Below, piece after piece: positions 50,568 to 60,333 of a DNA stretch of 64,000 bases. Every line of letters starts with the position of its first letter. Positions within the stretch are counted from its first letter, which is position 1. Source of the stretch: Salinarchaeum laminariae (GTDB lineage: Archaea; Halobacteriota; Halobacteria; Halobacteriales; Salinarchaeaceae); assembly GCF_023204835.1 (NCBI RefSeq), contig NZ_CP096270.1:1426001-1490000 (forward strand), given 5' to 3'. The notes beneath the pieces are model-generated. The model did not search any database. It was not told the origin of the DNA and saw only the letters and a list, made by a program, of their open reading frames with translations. A program made the translations under genes and the position numbers.

Positions 50568-52622
50568 ATGCCCCGCCCACCGGATAGCACGACGGACACG
50601 TACCTCGACGTCCTCCGGACGCTCGGCGTCACAGACGCCGCCCTCCACCGGCACCACGGCGCCAGCCCGGAGACGCCACTCCGAGCCGCGATCGACGGCG
50701 ACCGTGGTTCCCCCACCGCGGACCTCCTCTCCGCACTCGACGCGACCGGGCGCGTGATCGACCTCCGGGACGGTCTTGGCCCCGAGGACGGTGACCGGCT
50801 GACTGGTTCCCTCGGTCGGTTCGGCCTCCGGATCGAGATCGAGTCGGCGGGCGACGCCCATGACTCCGACGCAGCTGGTGCCGAGGCGGACGCACATCAC
50901 GATGCGGACTCTGGCTCCGAGGCGGACGCACATCACGATGCGGACTCTGGCTCCGAGGCGGATACCGGCCACGACGCGGAGCCCGACCTGACGCTCCTGG
51001 TCACTGACGTCGTCATCGGTGAGACGGAATCCTTCCACACGCGTGCGGACGCGACGGCCGTCGAAACGACGCTACGCGAGAACCTTCTCGACGACGGACC
51101 GGTCGACCTCCTCGAACTGCTCGACGGTCGCCACCTCGTCGCTGAACCTCGCGAGATAGCGGCGCTGGCAGCCAGCTACGGCCCGCGGATCGAGCCCTAC
51201 GACGATCCACTGCTCGCCCCCGACGCGGCGATCGACGTTGATGACGATGGCCCGCTGCTCCCTGCGGAGACGCCTACCGCTGCGTCCCAGCCACCGTCCG
51301 CATCGATCGGTGCCGCCACACCCAGCGCAGGCGCTGCCGACGATGCGGAGGGGCTCGTGGATGGCGCGTCCGACGGCGACTCCGTCCGCGAGGTCGTCAC
51401 CCAGGCGAGTGAGGACAACGCCGAGTCGATAGAATCCGCACTGGCCGACAGCGGCCCGGAGACCCACACGATCGAGGACGACGAGGCGCTCGCGGCCTCG
51501 GCGTCGGCGACCGTCGGCGGTGGGCCGCGACGCACCGTCTCGACGACGGGCATCGACGAGGTGTTCGACCAGATCGAGTCCTCCGCCAGTGCGTCCGCCG
51601 CCAGCGAGACGCCAGCCGACGAACCGTCCGACTCGATCGACGACTCTGCCGACGCGACCGCAGAATCTGGTGACCGTCCTCCCGCTTCGACCGAATCGAC
51701 CGCAGGTTCCATGTTCGACTCCACCGACTCCTCGACCGACGCGACCGCATCGTCCGACGACGCAGACGTCACTCCCAACGGCCTCACTGGCGGCCCGACC
51801 CGGACCGTCTCCTCGACGAGCGCCGACGACATACTCTCGCAGGCGACCGGCGACAGCGACTTCGAGACGATCGCCGCCGAGGAGGACGGCGCTGACCCCG
51901 ACGCCGTCCTCGCGGAGGCCGGCGACGTCCCGTCCGCGCTGACCGAGGCTGCCCCGTCACAGCAACTCGATTCCGCTCCGGCGGCCGCCACTGCGGATCC
52001 AGCAGAGGCCACCGACGGCGCCCCCGTCGAGACCGAGGCCGATGCGCCGACGGCTGCGACGACTGCTGCCGAGTCGGAATCCACTGCGGAATCTGCCGAG
52101 CGGGATCCGACCGGGGACCGTTCGGAGGATCGCTCTCCGGCCGAAGCGAATGCCGAAGCCGTCGACGTCCAGTCGCCCGAACCAGCACCATCGGCCGACG
52201 ACGAGTCCGCGGGTGGCGAGTCGACGCCGTCGCCAGAGACGGCTGCGACGCCGACGCCCGCCGCTGGCCTGGAAACGACTGATAGTGCCGAATCCGATCG
52301 GGCGGAGACAGAATCCGGGTCGAGCGAGGGTAGCGATGCCGATCGCGCGATCGATGCCAGTCACGAGACTGTGGCCGGTCACGAGGCCGATGCCAATCAC
52401 GCAACCGATTCCACTGCAACGGTCGACCTCGCCACAGACGATCCCGCGGCAGCGGACGGCCCGCTCGCCGCCGCTGGCGGCGTCGGACCCGATACCGACT
52501 CCGCGGAGTCGGATTCCGGCGGTGCGTCGACCGAGGACGAATCCGACGCCGGTGGGAGCACTGACGCCGACGCGGAGCCCGGGCTCGTCGGACGGATCAC
52601 CTCGACGATCTTCGGCAGCTGA
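50568..52622 (+). CDS. Large acidic low-complexity protein with internal repeats, unknown function
   Basis: The product is 684 aa. Residues 1-210 look folded (TYLDVLRTLGVTDAALHRHH; VIGETESFHTRADATAVETT). They are interrupted near 103-140 by a 12-residue repeat (EADAHHDADSGS) encoded by two exact 36-bp copies at 50883-50954 and a partial third. Residues 215-665 are disordered and very acidic (Asp/Glu/Ser/Ala/Thr). Within them a motif recurs: GGGPRRTVSTTGIDEVFDQI and GGPTRTVSSTSADDILSQA. The C-terminus GLVGRITSTIFGS is a short amphipathic helix. There is no signal peptide, so it is probably cytosolic. I recognise no family. Confidence 0.7.
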   Translation: MPRPPDSTTDTYLDVLRTLGVTDAALHRHHGASPETPLRAAIDGDRGSPTADLLSALDATGRVIDLRDGLGPEDGDRLTGSLGRFGLRIEIESAGDAHDSDAAGAEADAHHDADSGSEADAHHDADSGSEADTGHDAEPDLTLLVTDVVIGETESFHTRADATAVETTLRENLLDDGPVDLLELLDGRHLVAEPREIAALAASYGPRIEPYDDPLLAPDAAIDVDDDGPLLPAETPTAASQPPSASIGAATPSAGAADDAEGLVDGASDGDSVREVVTQASEDNAESIESALADSGPETHTIEDDEALAASASATVGGGPRRTVSTTGIDEVFDQIESSASASAASETPADEPSDSIDDSADATAESGDRPPASTESTAGSMFDSTDSSTDATASSDDADVTPNGLTGGPTRTVSSTSADDILSQATGDSDFETIAAEEDGADPDAVLAEAGDVPSALTEAAPSQQLDSAPAAATADPAEATDGAPVETEADAPTAATTAAESESTAESAERDPTGDRSEDRSPAEANAEAVDVQSPEPAPSADDESAGGESTPSPETAATPTPAAGLETTDSAESDRAETESGSSEGSDADRAIDASHETVAGHEADANHATDSTATVDLATDDPAAADGPLAAAGGVGPDTDSAESDSGGASTEDESDAGGSTDADAEPGLVGRITSTIFGS

Positions 52623-52749
52623 ACGCTCTCCTGGCGATCGTTCTTTTGAGAGCTCTAACAGGTTTTTGCGACCGTTCAACGGCCCGTCGGCCGATTTTCG
52701 CACAAAAATCTGGAGCCGTCCTCAACAGCCAGGGCCAGCAGTACGGGCC

Positions 52750-53958
52750 TCAGGACTCGAGGTACGCTTCGATCCGATCCATCGCCTCCTTCAGGTCCTC
52801 GAGCCCCGTCGCGTAGGAGACGCGCAGGTGGCCGGCGCCGCCGTCGCCGAAGACGTCGCCGGGGACGGCCGCGACGCCGGCCTCGGTGAGCAGCTCCTCC
52901 GCGAACGCCTCCGCGTCGCCGCCGGGGACTTCTGGAAACACGTAGAAGGCGCCCTTGGCCTCGAAGCAGTCCATCCCGAGCTCCTCGAACCGCGAGAGGA
53001 CGAACCGTCGGCGACGGTCGTACTCCTCGACCATCTCGTCGACCTCGTCGTCACAGGAGCGCAGGGCTTCGATCGCCGCGTGCTGTGGTGTCGTCGGCGC
53101 GGAGAGCATCGTGTACTGGTGAATGCGATTGCAGGCCTCGATGACCTCAGGTGGCCCCATCGCGTAGCCCAGCCGGAGACCGGTCATCGCGTAGGCCTTC
53201 GAAAAGCCGTTGAAGACGATGGTTCGCTCGCGCATGCCCGGGAGCGTCGCGATCGAGACGTGCTCCTGGCCGTAGGTAAGATCCGCGTAGATCTCGTCGG
53301 CGAGGACGACGAGGTCGTGCTCGCGACAGAACTCGGCGACGGCCGCCAGCTCCTCGCGGGGCATGATCGCACCGGTGGGGTTGTTCGGGTAACAGTAGAG
53401 GAGGACGTCCGCCTCGTCTGCCCCGGCCTCGGCCATCGCCTCGGGCGTCAGCCGGAACTCGTCCTCGGTGGTCGGAATCTGACAGATCTCCCCGCCGGCG
53501 AAGGTGACGCCCGGCGCGTAGGAGACGTAGGTCGGATCCGGGACCGCGACGGTGTCACCGGGGTCGACGACGGCACGGAGCGCGACGTCGATCCCCTCGC
53601 TGACGCCGGTGGTCACCAGAATCTCCTCGTCGGGATCGTACTGGAGGTCGTACTCTGCGTCGACGTGGCGAGCGATCTCCGCCCGGAGTTCGCGCTTCCC
53701 GCGGTTGGCGGTGTAGGCGGTCTGTCCCTGCTCGAGGGAGTGGATCGCCGCGTCGCGGGCCGCCCAGGGCGCGGAGAAGTCCGGCTCGCCAACGCCCAGC
53801 GAGATGACGTCCTCGGCCTCCTCTGCGAGCTCGAAGAACCGCCGGATCCCCGACGGCGGCGTCTCCTGCACCCGCTGGGAGATGCCGAACGCGCCGTCCT
53901 CGGACTGGCCGCCCGGCCCAGTGCCGTCGACATCGCCAGATCGGTCCTGTTCGCTCAT
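52750..53958 (-). CDS. PLP-dependent aminotransferase class I/II
   Basis: The product is 402 aa; its ATG overlaps the TGA of the Lrp gene upstream (ATGA). The family features are the N-terminal VISLGVGEPDFSAPWAARDA, YCYPNNPTGAIMP near 212 and the PLP lysine in FNGFSKAYAMTGLRLGYAM near 264. It resembles archaeal aspartate/alanine-type aminotransferases. The substrate cannot be fixed. Its coupling to an Lrp-type regulator suggests amino-acid-dependent control of the pair. A longer frame upstream is the Lrp gene in another frame. Confidence 0.9.
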   Translation of the reverse strand: MSEQDRSGDVDGTGPGGQSEDGAFGISQRVQETPPSGIRRFFELAEEAEDVISLGVGEPDFSAPWAARDAAIHSLEQGQTAYTANRGKRELRAEIARHVDAEYDLQYDPDEEILVTTGVSEGIDVALRAVVDPGDTVAVPDPTYVSYAPGVTFAGGEICQIPTTEDEFRLTPEAMAEAGADEADVLLYCYPNNPTGAIMPREELAAVAEFCREHDLVVLADEIYADLTYGQEHVSIATLPGMRERTIVFNGFSKAYAMTGLRLGYAMGPPEVIEACNRIHQYTMLSAPTTPQHAAIEALRSCDDEVDEMVEEYDRRRRFVLSRFEELGMDCFEAKGAFYVFPEVPGGDAEAFAEELLTEAGVAAVPGDVFGDGGAGHLRVSYATGLEDLKEAMDRIEAYLES

Positions 53959-54440
53959 GGCGACACGGAGAGACGATCGTCGTCGTCGCCGTCGCCGAAG
54001 TTCACGCCGCGGTCCTTGTACGTGTCCATGACGTAGTGGGTGACCGTCTGCGTGATCTCCGGGACGGGCGCGACCTTGTCGCTGATGAACCGGGAGACCT
54101 CGCGCATCGAGTCGCCTTCGACGCGCATGTCGAAGTCGTAGTCCCCCGAGACCAGCTGGAGCGTCTGCACTTCCGGGAAGCGGGCGAGCCGTTCGGCGAT
54201 GTCGGCGTAGCTCGTCTCGCGGTCGAGCGTCACGTTGAGTTCGACGAGTGCGACGACGCGCTCCTCGTCGACCTCGCCCCAGTCGACGACCGCCTGGTAG
54301 CCGCCGACGACGCCATCCTCTTCGAGGCGCTCGATGGCGTCGTCGACTGCTGCCTCGTCGGCGTCGAGCATCCGCGCAAGGTCCTCCGTCGATCGACGCG
54401 CGTCCGCCAGCAGCAGGTCGAGCAGCTCCCGCTCGTTCAT
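53955..54440 (-). CDS. Lrp/AsnC-family transcriptional regulator
   Basis: The product is 161 aa. It has an N-terminal helix-turn-helix (ELLDLLLADARRSTEDLARM, then EAAVDDAIERLEEDGVVGGY) and a C-terminal RAM/ACT-like domain (YADIAERLARFPEVQTLQLV, VSGDYDFDMRVEG). Lrp proteins respond to amino acids as dimers or octamers. The start at 54440 gives MNERELLDLLL. It is translationally coupled to the aminotransferase, and divergent from the permease gene, with 200 bases between them where its operator could lie. Confidence 0.92.
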   Translation of the reverse strand: MNERELLDLLLADARRSTEDLARMLDADEAAVDDAIERLEEDGVVGGYQAVVDWGEVDEERVVALVELNVTLDRETSYADIAERLARFPEVQTLQLVSGDYDFDMRVEGDSMREVSRFISDKVAPVPEITQTVTHYVMDTYKDRGVNFGDGDDDDRLSVSP

Positions 54441-54640
54441 ACAGATTGTGGGTGCCAGGGCGGGCATAAGGGTTTCCACGGCCGTCGGTACGGTAGCGCG
54501 CCACGTGGCACCGGGCCATTCCAGTGCCTGTCCGGTTCCTGCGTGTCGGTCCCGGGTCTGTACTGCGTCCGTAGCCAGCCCCCGATACGGGCCACGTGCC
54601 GTGAGAACGCACTTCAGTCTCCCACGTCAACTGTCGGAGC

Positions 54641-56083
54641 ATGACGGAGCCCGGCCGTGACGCGACTGGCGGATCGCCGGAATCCACCGAGGAGAGTGCA
54701 CCCCACGGAGAAACCGATCCCGACGACGTGGCAGAGACCGACGAGGCGACCTACACCAAGGAGGGCGAACTCGAGCGGACGATCGGGCTCACTGGTGGCC
54801 TCTCTATCGGTATCGGGACGATGATCGGGGCGGGAATCTTCGTGTTCCCCGGCATCGCCGCAGGCGAGGCCGGCCCCGCTGCTGCCGCCTCGTTCGCCAT
54901 CGGCGCGGTCGTGGCGCTGCTCGTCGCGCTCCCAGCCTCGGAGCTGGGGACCGCAATGCCCCGGAGCGGTGGCGGCTACTACTTCATCTCCCGCGGGCTC
55001 GGCACACTGGCAGGGTCGGTCGTCGGGCTCTCCCTGTGGCTTGGGCTGGTCTTCGCCTCCGCGTTCTACCTCGTTGGCTTCGGGTACTACGCGATCGACT
55101 CGCTCGCCGAGGTCGGTATCGTCGTCGACGCAGCGTTCGTCGTGCCGATCGCGCTCCTGTTCGGTGCCGGATTGACCGTCTTGAACGTCACCGGTACCGA
55201 GAACGCCGCGAAGCTCCAGAACGGCGTCGTCGCCCTGTTGCTCTCTCTGCTCGTGGTCTTCCTGGGCGCGGGAATCGCCGATGCCGTCGGGCTCACCGGC
55301 CAGTCGAGCCCGCCCGAGACGTTCGCGCCCTTCGGGACCCTCCCGATCGTCACGACCGCCGCGCTCGTGTTCACGTCCTACCTCGGGTTCGCGCAGGTCG
55401 CGACGGTCGCCGGCGAGATGAAAGCGCCCGGTCGGAACCTCCCGCTCGCGATGGTCGGATCCGTCGTGATCGTCGGCGTACTCTACGTCGTAACGGTGTT
55501 CGTGGCGACGAGCGCCTTCGGGAGCAACCGGCTCGCCACGCTGGGCGAAACGGCGATGGTCGAGGTCGGACGGCACTACCTCGGCGCCGCCGGTGCGATC
55601 GCCATCCTGTTCGGCGGCTTGCTCGCGACGGTGTCCAGCGCGAACGCATCGATCCTGAGCACCTCGCGGGCGGTCTACGCCGTTTCCAGAGATGGGGTGA
55701 TTCCGGAGTGGGCGAGCCGGATCAACCTCCGATTTGGTACGCCCCACGTCGCGCTCGGCCTGGCCGGTGGCCCGATCCTCCTCCTGACTGCGACCGGTCA
55801 GGTAACCGTGCTCGCGGAGGTCGCCTCCTTCCTCCATCTTGTGATGTACGGGCTGCTCTGCGTAGCGTTGCTCGCGCTCCGCCGGAACGAGCCCGACTGG
55901 TACGATCCGTCGTTCAGGGTGCCTGGCTATCCCGCCGTCCCGGTGCTCGGCGCGATCGGGAGCTTCGGGATGATCGCATTCATGCAACTGGCCTCCCAAC
56001 TGATCGGACTGGGAATCATGCTCGCGACCGCCGGCTGGTACGGCTACTACGCACGAGACGTGGAGCTCAAGGGGGTGCTCTAG
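54641..56083 (+). CDS. APC-family amino acid permease
   Basis: The product is 480 aa. An N-terminal acidic tail of about 45 residues precedes 12 predicted membrane helices; the first carries [20 protein letters not shown], the APC substrate-binding turn. Amino-acid/cation transport is inferred. The C-terminus ends at [10 protein letters not shown] with no Usp domain, unlike the permease-Usp fusions known in haloarchaea; the Usp part is a separate gene three bases downstream. It neighbours the Lrp-aminotransferase pair, so substrate may be an amino acid. Confidence 0.9.
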   Translation: MTEPGRDATGGSPESTEESAPHGETDPDDVAETDEATYTKEGELERTIGLTGGLSIGIGTMIGAGIFVFPGIAAGEAGPAAAASFAIGAVVALLVALPASELGTAMPRSGGGYYFISRGLGTLAGSVVGLSLWLGLVFASAFYLVGFGYYAIDSLAEVGIVVDAAFVVPIALLFGAGLTVLNVTGTENAAKLQNGVVALLLSLLVVFLGAGIADAVGLTGQSSPPETFAPFGTLPIVTTAALVFTSYLGFAQVATVAGEMKAPGRNLPLAMVGSVVIVGVLYVVTVFVATSAFGSNRLATLGETAMVEVGRHYLGAAGAIAILFGGLLATVSSANASILSTSRAVYAVSRDGVIPEWASRINLRFGTPHVALGLAGGPILLLTATGQVTVLAEVASFLHLVMYGLLCVALLALRRNEPDWYDPSFRVPGYPAVPVLGAIGSFGMIAFMQLASQLIGLGIMLATAGWYGYYARDVELKGVL

Positions 56084-56086
56084 CCC

Positions 56087-56815
56087 GTGGCCCGCGTCGT
56101 CGTCCCCGTGGAAGTACTCGAAGGCGAAACGGTGTCCGCGGGACTGGTCGGGCTGCTCGCGCCCGCCGATGTCACGGTCCTGGGCTACCACGTCGTTCCC
56201 GAGCAAACAACGCCCGAGCAGATGCAAGCGCAGTTCGGCGAGCGGGCGACGGAAGCGCTCGAGGACCTCACCGAGGAGTTCCGATCTGCTGGCGCTACGG
56301 CCGACTATCGTCTCGTGTTCACGCACGACCGCGATCAGTCGGTCGAGCGAATCGTCGACGAACTTGCTGCCGACGCCGTCACGACCACCGGTACTACCGG
56401 GACCGTCGAGCGACTGCTCGTCTCGCTGACGGGCGACGTCGCCGTCGGCCGGATCACCGCCTTCGTCGAGTCCATCGCCGCCAACCGCCCCATCGAGGTG
56501 ACGCTCCTCGCTGCGACGGCCGAGGAGGCCGCCGATCCGGGCCGGATCGATGCAGCTGCGGAGGCGCTCGCCGCCGCTGACGTCGATGTCGTCGCGGTGA
56601 CGGCCGTCGACGATTCTCCGCTGAACGCGCTCGTCGATGCCGTCCCCGGTCACGACGCGATTGTGATGGGCGAGCGTGCACCGTCGCTCTCTTCGATCCT
56701 GCTCGGGGACTTCTCCGAGCGCGTCGCCGCCGCGACCGTCGGGCCGGTTCTCGTCGTGCAGGCGCCAGATCCGGACTCGGAGGTCGGACCTGCGGACGAC
56801 GACTCCCCGGAGTGA
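56087..56815 (+). CDS. Tandem UspA-domain protein coupled to the permease
   Basis: The product is 242 aa with a GTG start three bases after the permease stop. It contains two Usp-like halves. The first is degenerate (VTTTGTTGTVERLLVSLTGDVAV); the second keeps a G-rich motif, VMGERAPSLSSILLGDFSERVAAA, and ends VLVVQAPD. In many haloarchaea the same two domains are fused to an APC permease, so this is the split form. It probably controls transport at the cytosolic face of the membrane. Confidence 0.85.
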   Translation: MARVVVPVEVLEGETVSAGLVGLLAPADVTVLGYHVVPEQTTPEQMQAQFGERATEALEDLTEEFRSAGATADYRLVFTHDRDQSVERIVDELAADAVTTTGTTGTVERLLVSLTGDVAVGRITAFVESIAANRPIEVTLLAATAEEAADPGRIDAAAEALAAADVDVVAVTAVDDSPLNALVDAVPGHDAIVMGERAPSLSSILLGDFSERVAAATVGPVLVVQAPDPDSEVGPADDDSPE

Positions 56816-56885
56816 GTGCCAACGGGTAGCGAGCCACCGACCACGATCGCGAACGCATAAGCGACCCCCGGTGCAAGGCCCGTGT

Positions 56886-57803
56886 ATGAGCGACGAGACG
56901 GCAGGCGCAGCGTGGTTCGAGGGCCTGGAGCCCGGCGACGCCGCGGCGGCCGCCGAGCACGTCCGGGACGGGTCGGCCGAGGCACCAGCGAACTGGCCGG
57001 CCGCCGCCGTCGATGCCGAATTCGCCGCAGACGAGGACGCCTACTACGATGTACTCCGCGAGGCGACGATCACCGCAACGCGGGCTGCGGTCGAGGAAGC
57101 AGAGGGCGCAGACGACCAGCAGCTCGCCCACCTCGTCCGGGCGATGGACGACTGTACCCGCACGGCGAACGAGCTCGCCGAACGCGTCGCGGAGTGGGCC
57201 GGCAGTCGCCTCGACGAGGAGGGTAGCGGCGTCGGCTTCGCCCGGCGCGTCGCGGCGATCGAGCCCGAGGACGCCGGCGAGGAGCGCCTGCTCGGTCTCG
57301 CCCAGCGCGTCGCCGATCTCGACGACGAGTCGGAGGCGCTCCGCGCAGAGATCGAGCGGGCTGCACCCGAGATCGCCCCGAACCTCGCCGCGCTGGCGGG
57401 GCCGGTGCTCGCCGCACGACTGATCGCGCTGGCCGGCGGGCTCGGCGATCTCGCGAAGTCGCCCTCCAGCACCGTCCAGGTGCTCGGCGCCGAGGACGCC
57501 CTCTTCGCACATCTCCGCGGGCAAGGCCCCTCTCCGAAACACGGCGTGATCTTCACGCACGAGTACGTTCGCGGGACCGCCCGCGAGCACCGTGGGTCCG
57601 CCGCCCGCGCCCTCGCCGGGAAGCTGACGCTCGCGGCCAGAGTCGACCACTACTCCGGCGAGCGCAAGACCGAGCTCGACGACCAGCTCGAGGCCCGCAT
57701 GGAGCGGATCCGTGCGCGGACCGGTGACGGCGATGCCGGCAGCGACGACGGACCCGATGACAGCGGCAGCGACGATAGCGGGAACGGAGGTGACGGGGAA
57801 TGA
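56886..57803 (+). CDS. nop5: C/D box RNP component Nop5/Nop56
   Basis: The product is 305 aa, short for the family but with the C-terminal acidic tail typical of haloarchaea. The Nop domain is visible: GAEDALFAHLRGQGPSPKHG near 200 and AARALAGKLTLAARVDHYSG near 238, which bind the box C/D RNA and L7Ae. Nop5 recruits fibrillarin, whose gene overlaps by ATGA. Together they guide 2'-O-methylation of rRNA and tRNA. Confidence 0.95.
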   Translation: MSDETAGAAWFEGLEPGDAAAAAEHVRDGSAEAPANWPAAAVDAEFAADEDAYYDVLREATITATRAAVEEAEGADDQQLAHLVRAMDDCTRTANELAERVAEWAGSRLDEEGSGVGFARRVAAIEPEDAGEERLLGLAQRVADLDDESEALRAEIERAAPEIAPNLAALAGPVLAARLIALAGGLGDLAKSPSSTVQVLGAEDALFAHLRGQGPSPKHGVIFTHEYVRGTAREHRGSAARALAGKLTLAARVDHYSGERKTELDDQLEARMERIRARTGDGDAGSDDGPDDSGSDDSGNGGDGE

Positions 57804-58429
57804 CGCTCCCCGATGGCGTCGAGCGTCGACATTTCGATAGTGAGGAACGCCTCGCGACCCGTGGGCCGACGGTCTACGGCGAGCCGACCGACGGCGAGTG
57901 GCGCGCGTGGGACGCCCGGCGCTCGAAGCTGGGGGCGACGTTCGAGAAGGGACTCGACACGGGACTCGAGGGCGACGATTCGGTACTCTACCTCGGCGCA
58001 GCCAGTGGGACGACGGTCAGCCACGTCGCCGACTTCGCTGGCCCGACCTACGCCGTGGAGTTCGCCGCGCGGCCGGCGCGGGATCTCGTCGGCGTCGCGG
58101 AGGACCGGAGCCGCCTCTTCCCGCTGCTCAAGGACGCTCGGAAACCCGACACCTACGCTCACGTCGTGGAGAGCGACCTCGACGCGATCGTTCAGGACGT
58201 CGCGACGCGCGGGCAGGCCCGCGTGGCGCTCGAAAATCGCCAGTTCTTGGCCGGCGACGGCCGACTCGTCGCCGCGATCAAGGCTCGCAGCGAGGACGTG
58301 ACCGCCGAGCCCGCCGACGTGTTCGCGGAGGTGCTCGACGAACTCGAGGCCGGCTACGAGATCCTCGACACCGAGCGGCTGGAGCCGTTCCACGACGACC
58401 ATCTCGCACTCGTCGCGCGGCCGAAGTAG
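57800..58429 (+). CDS. flpA: Fibrillarin-like rRNA/tRNA 2'-O-methyltransferase
   Basis: The product is 209 aa. The SAM-binding motif is SVLYLGAASGTTVSHVADF near 64-78, followed by YAVEFAARPARDLVGVAEDR near 85-105 and YAHVVESDLDAIVQDVATRG. Catalysis is guided by C/D box RNAs together with Nop5, its overlapping partner gene. The ATG overlaps the nop5 stop. The protein lacks the Gly/Arg-rich tail of eukaryotic fibrillarin, as archaeal forms do. Confidence 0.95.
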   Translation: MTLPDGVERRHFDSEERLATRGPTVYGEPTDGEWRAWDARRSKLGATFEKGLDTGLEGDDSVLYLGAASGTTVSHVADFAGPTYAVEFAARPARDLVGVAEDRSRLFPLLKDARKPDTYAHVVESDLDAIVQDVATRGQARVALENRQFLAGDGRLVAAIKARSEDVTAEPADVFAEVLDELEAGYEILDTERLEPFHDDHLALVARPK

Positions 58430-58498
58430 CGGTCGCCGATGGCGGAGGGATGAGCAGCGCCTGTGCTGGCGGAAAATGGGGAGGCGTCGATGTTCGCT

Positions 58499-59047
58499 TT
58501 AGATGTAGTCAGTGTAGTCGACCGTGCCGGCGCTGGGTTCCCGCTCGCCCTCGACGGCAGCGCGGATCGCGTCTGCGACCGCCGCGGGTGAGCGATCGGT
58601 CGTCTCGATCTCGTAGACTGCGTCGTGACCGTGGCGGTCGACTGCTTCGGCGAGGATCACGTCGAGCGCCTCGCTCTCGGCGTTCTCCGCGATGCTGGCG
58701 GCAGACTCCGCCTTTTCCGGGTTCGCCTCGCCGCGGGCCTCCAGCCGGCGTTCGAGCTCCTCGGGGGCGCAGCGGAGGACGATCACCCGATCCACGTCGA
58801 GGTGGTGAGCAAGGTGGGACTCGATCAGTACCTCCTCTCGGCCGTCGAGGAACGCCGAGATGGCCTCGAAGTCGACGACGTAGCTGTCCCGCTCCTCGTC
58901 GTGCTCCTCGTAGAGCCCCTCCGGCTCGATGGCCTCGTTGAGGTGGACGACCTCGAGGTCGTTTGGGACGCCAGCGTCGCTCGTTTCGAGTGCCTCGACC
59001 GCGCTCGTCTTGCCGGTGCCAGGCGTTCCAGTGACGGCGACTCTCAT
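58499..59047 (-). CDS. Fap7/AK6-like adenylate kinase
   Basis: The product is 182 aa from the start at 59047. The Walker A motif is MRVAVTGTPGTGKTSAVEAL. A later segment, YVVDFEAISAFLDGREEVLI, then SHLAHHLDVDRVIVLRCAPEE, fits the human AK6/Fap7 family. These small NMP kinases also take part in 40S subunit maturation, in which Fap7 acts with Rps14. The ATG overlaps the hisC stop (ATGA), so the two genes are co-transcribed. Confidence 0.9.
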   Translation of the reverse strand: MRVAVTGTPGTGKTSAVEALETSDAGVPNDLEVVHLNEAIEPEGLYEEHDEERDSYVVDFEAISAFLDGREEVLIESHLAHHLDVDRVIVLRCAPEELERRLEARGEANPEKAESAASIAENAESEALDVILAEAVDRHGHDAVYEIETTDRSPAAVADAIRAAVEGEREPSAGTVDYTDYI

Positions 59048-60174
59048 TGGTCGGTGACGGCCTCGGCTTCTTCGTCGGCACTCTCCGCGTCGCCACGGTT
59101 CAGATCTGCGAGCACGTCGTTGACGGCTTCCACGGCCTCCGCCGTCTGGTCCTCCGTGCCGCAGGTGATCCGAATGCACTCGGGGAGCCCGAAGCTCGTG
59201 CAGTCCCGGACGATCACGCCCTCGCGTTTCAGCGCCTCCGCGACCGCGGTGGCGTCGCCGACCTCGACGAGCAGGAAGTTCCCGCCGCTCTCCCAGGTCG
59301 GGGCGTCGATCTCGGCGGTCATGTACTCACGCGCCCACTCGACGACCTCGACGGAGCGTTCGACGTGGTCGTCGGTCTCCATCGCCGCGAGTCCGGCCCG
59401 GCAGGCCAGCTCGCTGACCGCGAACGGGGTGTTGATCCGGGCGTAGGCGTCGGCCCACTTCTCTGGAACGAGCGCGTAGCCGAGACGGAGGCCGGCGAGC
59501 CCGTAGGCTTTCGAGAACGTCCGGAGGACGGCCACGTCGGTCCGCTCCTCGAGCAGAGTTCGGGCGCTCTCGACGTCGGCGAACTCGCCGTAGGCCTCGT
59601 CGACGACGATCAGCGTCTCCTCGCCGGTCCGGTCGGCGATCTCCTCGACGTCGTCGAGGGCGACGGTCGCGCCGGTGGGGTTGTGCGGGCTCGTCAGGTA
59701 GACGACGCGCTCGCCGTCGTAGGCCTCGAGGAGCGCGTCGGGCGTCACGGCGAAATCCCGGTCCTTCGGCACGTTGTAGTGCGTTACCTCACCGTGGTGG
59801 TAGCGCGCGCTCATCGGGTAGTAGGCGAAGCCCGGCTCGGGAGCGAGGATCGACTGGCCGGGGTCGATCGTCGCGCGGTGGAGCAGGTCGATCGCGCCGT
59901 CGGCGCCCGCGGACAGCCAGACCTGCTCGTCGTCGATCGCCCATCGGTCGGCGATCGAGCTCGTGAGATCGGCGTGCGCCGACGTCGGGTAGGCGCTGAT
60001 GCCGTCGGCGTGCTCCCGGAGTGCGTCGACGGCCGCATCCGGTGGGCCAAGTGGGTTCTCGTTCGAGGCGAGCTTGATGAGCGAGTCGGGGTCGACGCCG
60101 AGTTCGCGGGCCACCTCCTCGATGCCCTCGCCGGGGACGTACTCCGCGTGCGAGGACAGGTCCCGTGGTTCCAT
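59044..60174 (-). CDS. hisC: Histidinol-phosphate aminotransferase
   Basis: The product is 376 aa. Family features are SLIKLASNENPLGPPDAAVD near 31-50, YLTSPHNPTGATVALDDVEE near 154 and the PLP lysine in RTFSKAYGLAGLRLGYALVP near 213-232. It converts imidazole-acetol phosphate to histidinol phosphate with glutamate in histidine synthesis. No other his gene is in the window. The order hisC-fap7 recurs in haloarchaea. The start at 60174 is the only good ATG at the N-terminus. Confidence 0.92.
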   Translation of the reverse strand: MEPRDLSSHAEYVPGEGIEEVARELGVDPDSLIKLASNENPLGPPDAAVDALREHADGISAYPTSAHADLTSSIADRWAIDDEQVWLSAGADGAIDLLHRATIDPGQSILAPEPGFAYYPMSARYHHGEVTHYNVPKDRDFAVTPDALLEAYDGERVVYLTSPHNPTGATVALDDVEEIADRTGEETLIVVDEAYGEFADVESARTLLEERTDVAVLRTFSKAYGLAGLRLGYALVPEKWADAYARINTPFAVSELACRAGLAAMETDDHVERSVEVVEWAREYMTAEIDAPTWESGGNFLLVEVGDATAVAEALKREGVIVRDCTSFGLPECIRITCGTEDQTAEAVEAVNDVLADLNRGDAESADEEAEAVTDQ

Positions 60175-60333
60175 GCGCGAATCGTGGCGGTGTCGGCACT
60201 TAACGCCGTTCGTTCCGTGGGGCAGGTGGGCAGGGCTCTCACAGTGGAAATCGGGTGCGTGGATGCAGTGCAGGTCTTGATCAGATAGCTGGATTCAGCC
60301 GCATACGGACTGCTTCAGCAGGAATTGGGACGT
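60175..60333. other. Upstream region of hisC
   Basis: This 159-bp stretch contains the hisC promoter region, which cannot be fixed to a clear box, and abuts element C. No frame or RNA fold is evident. Confidence 0.35.
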
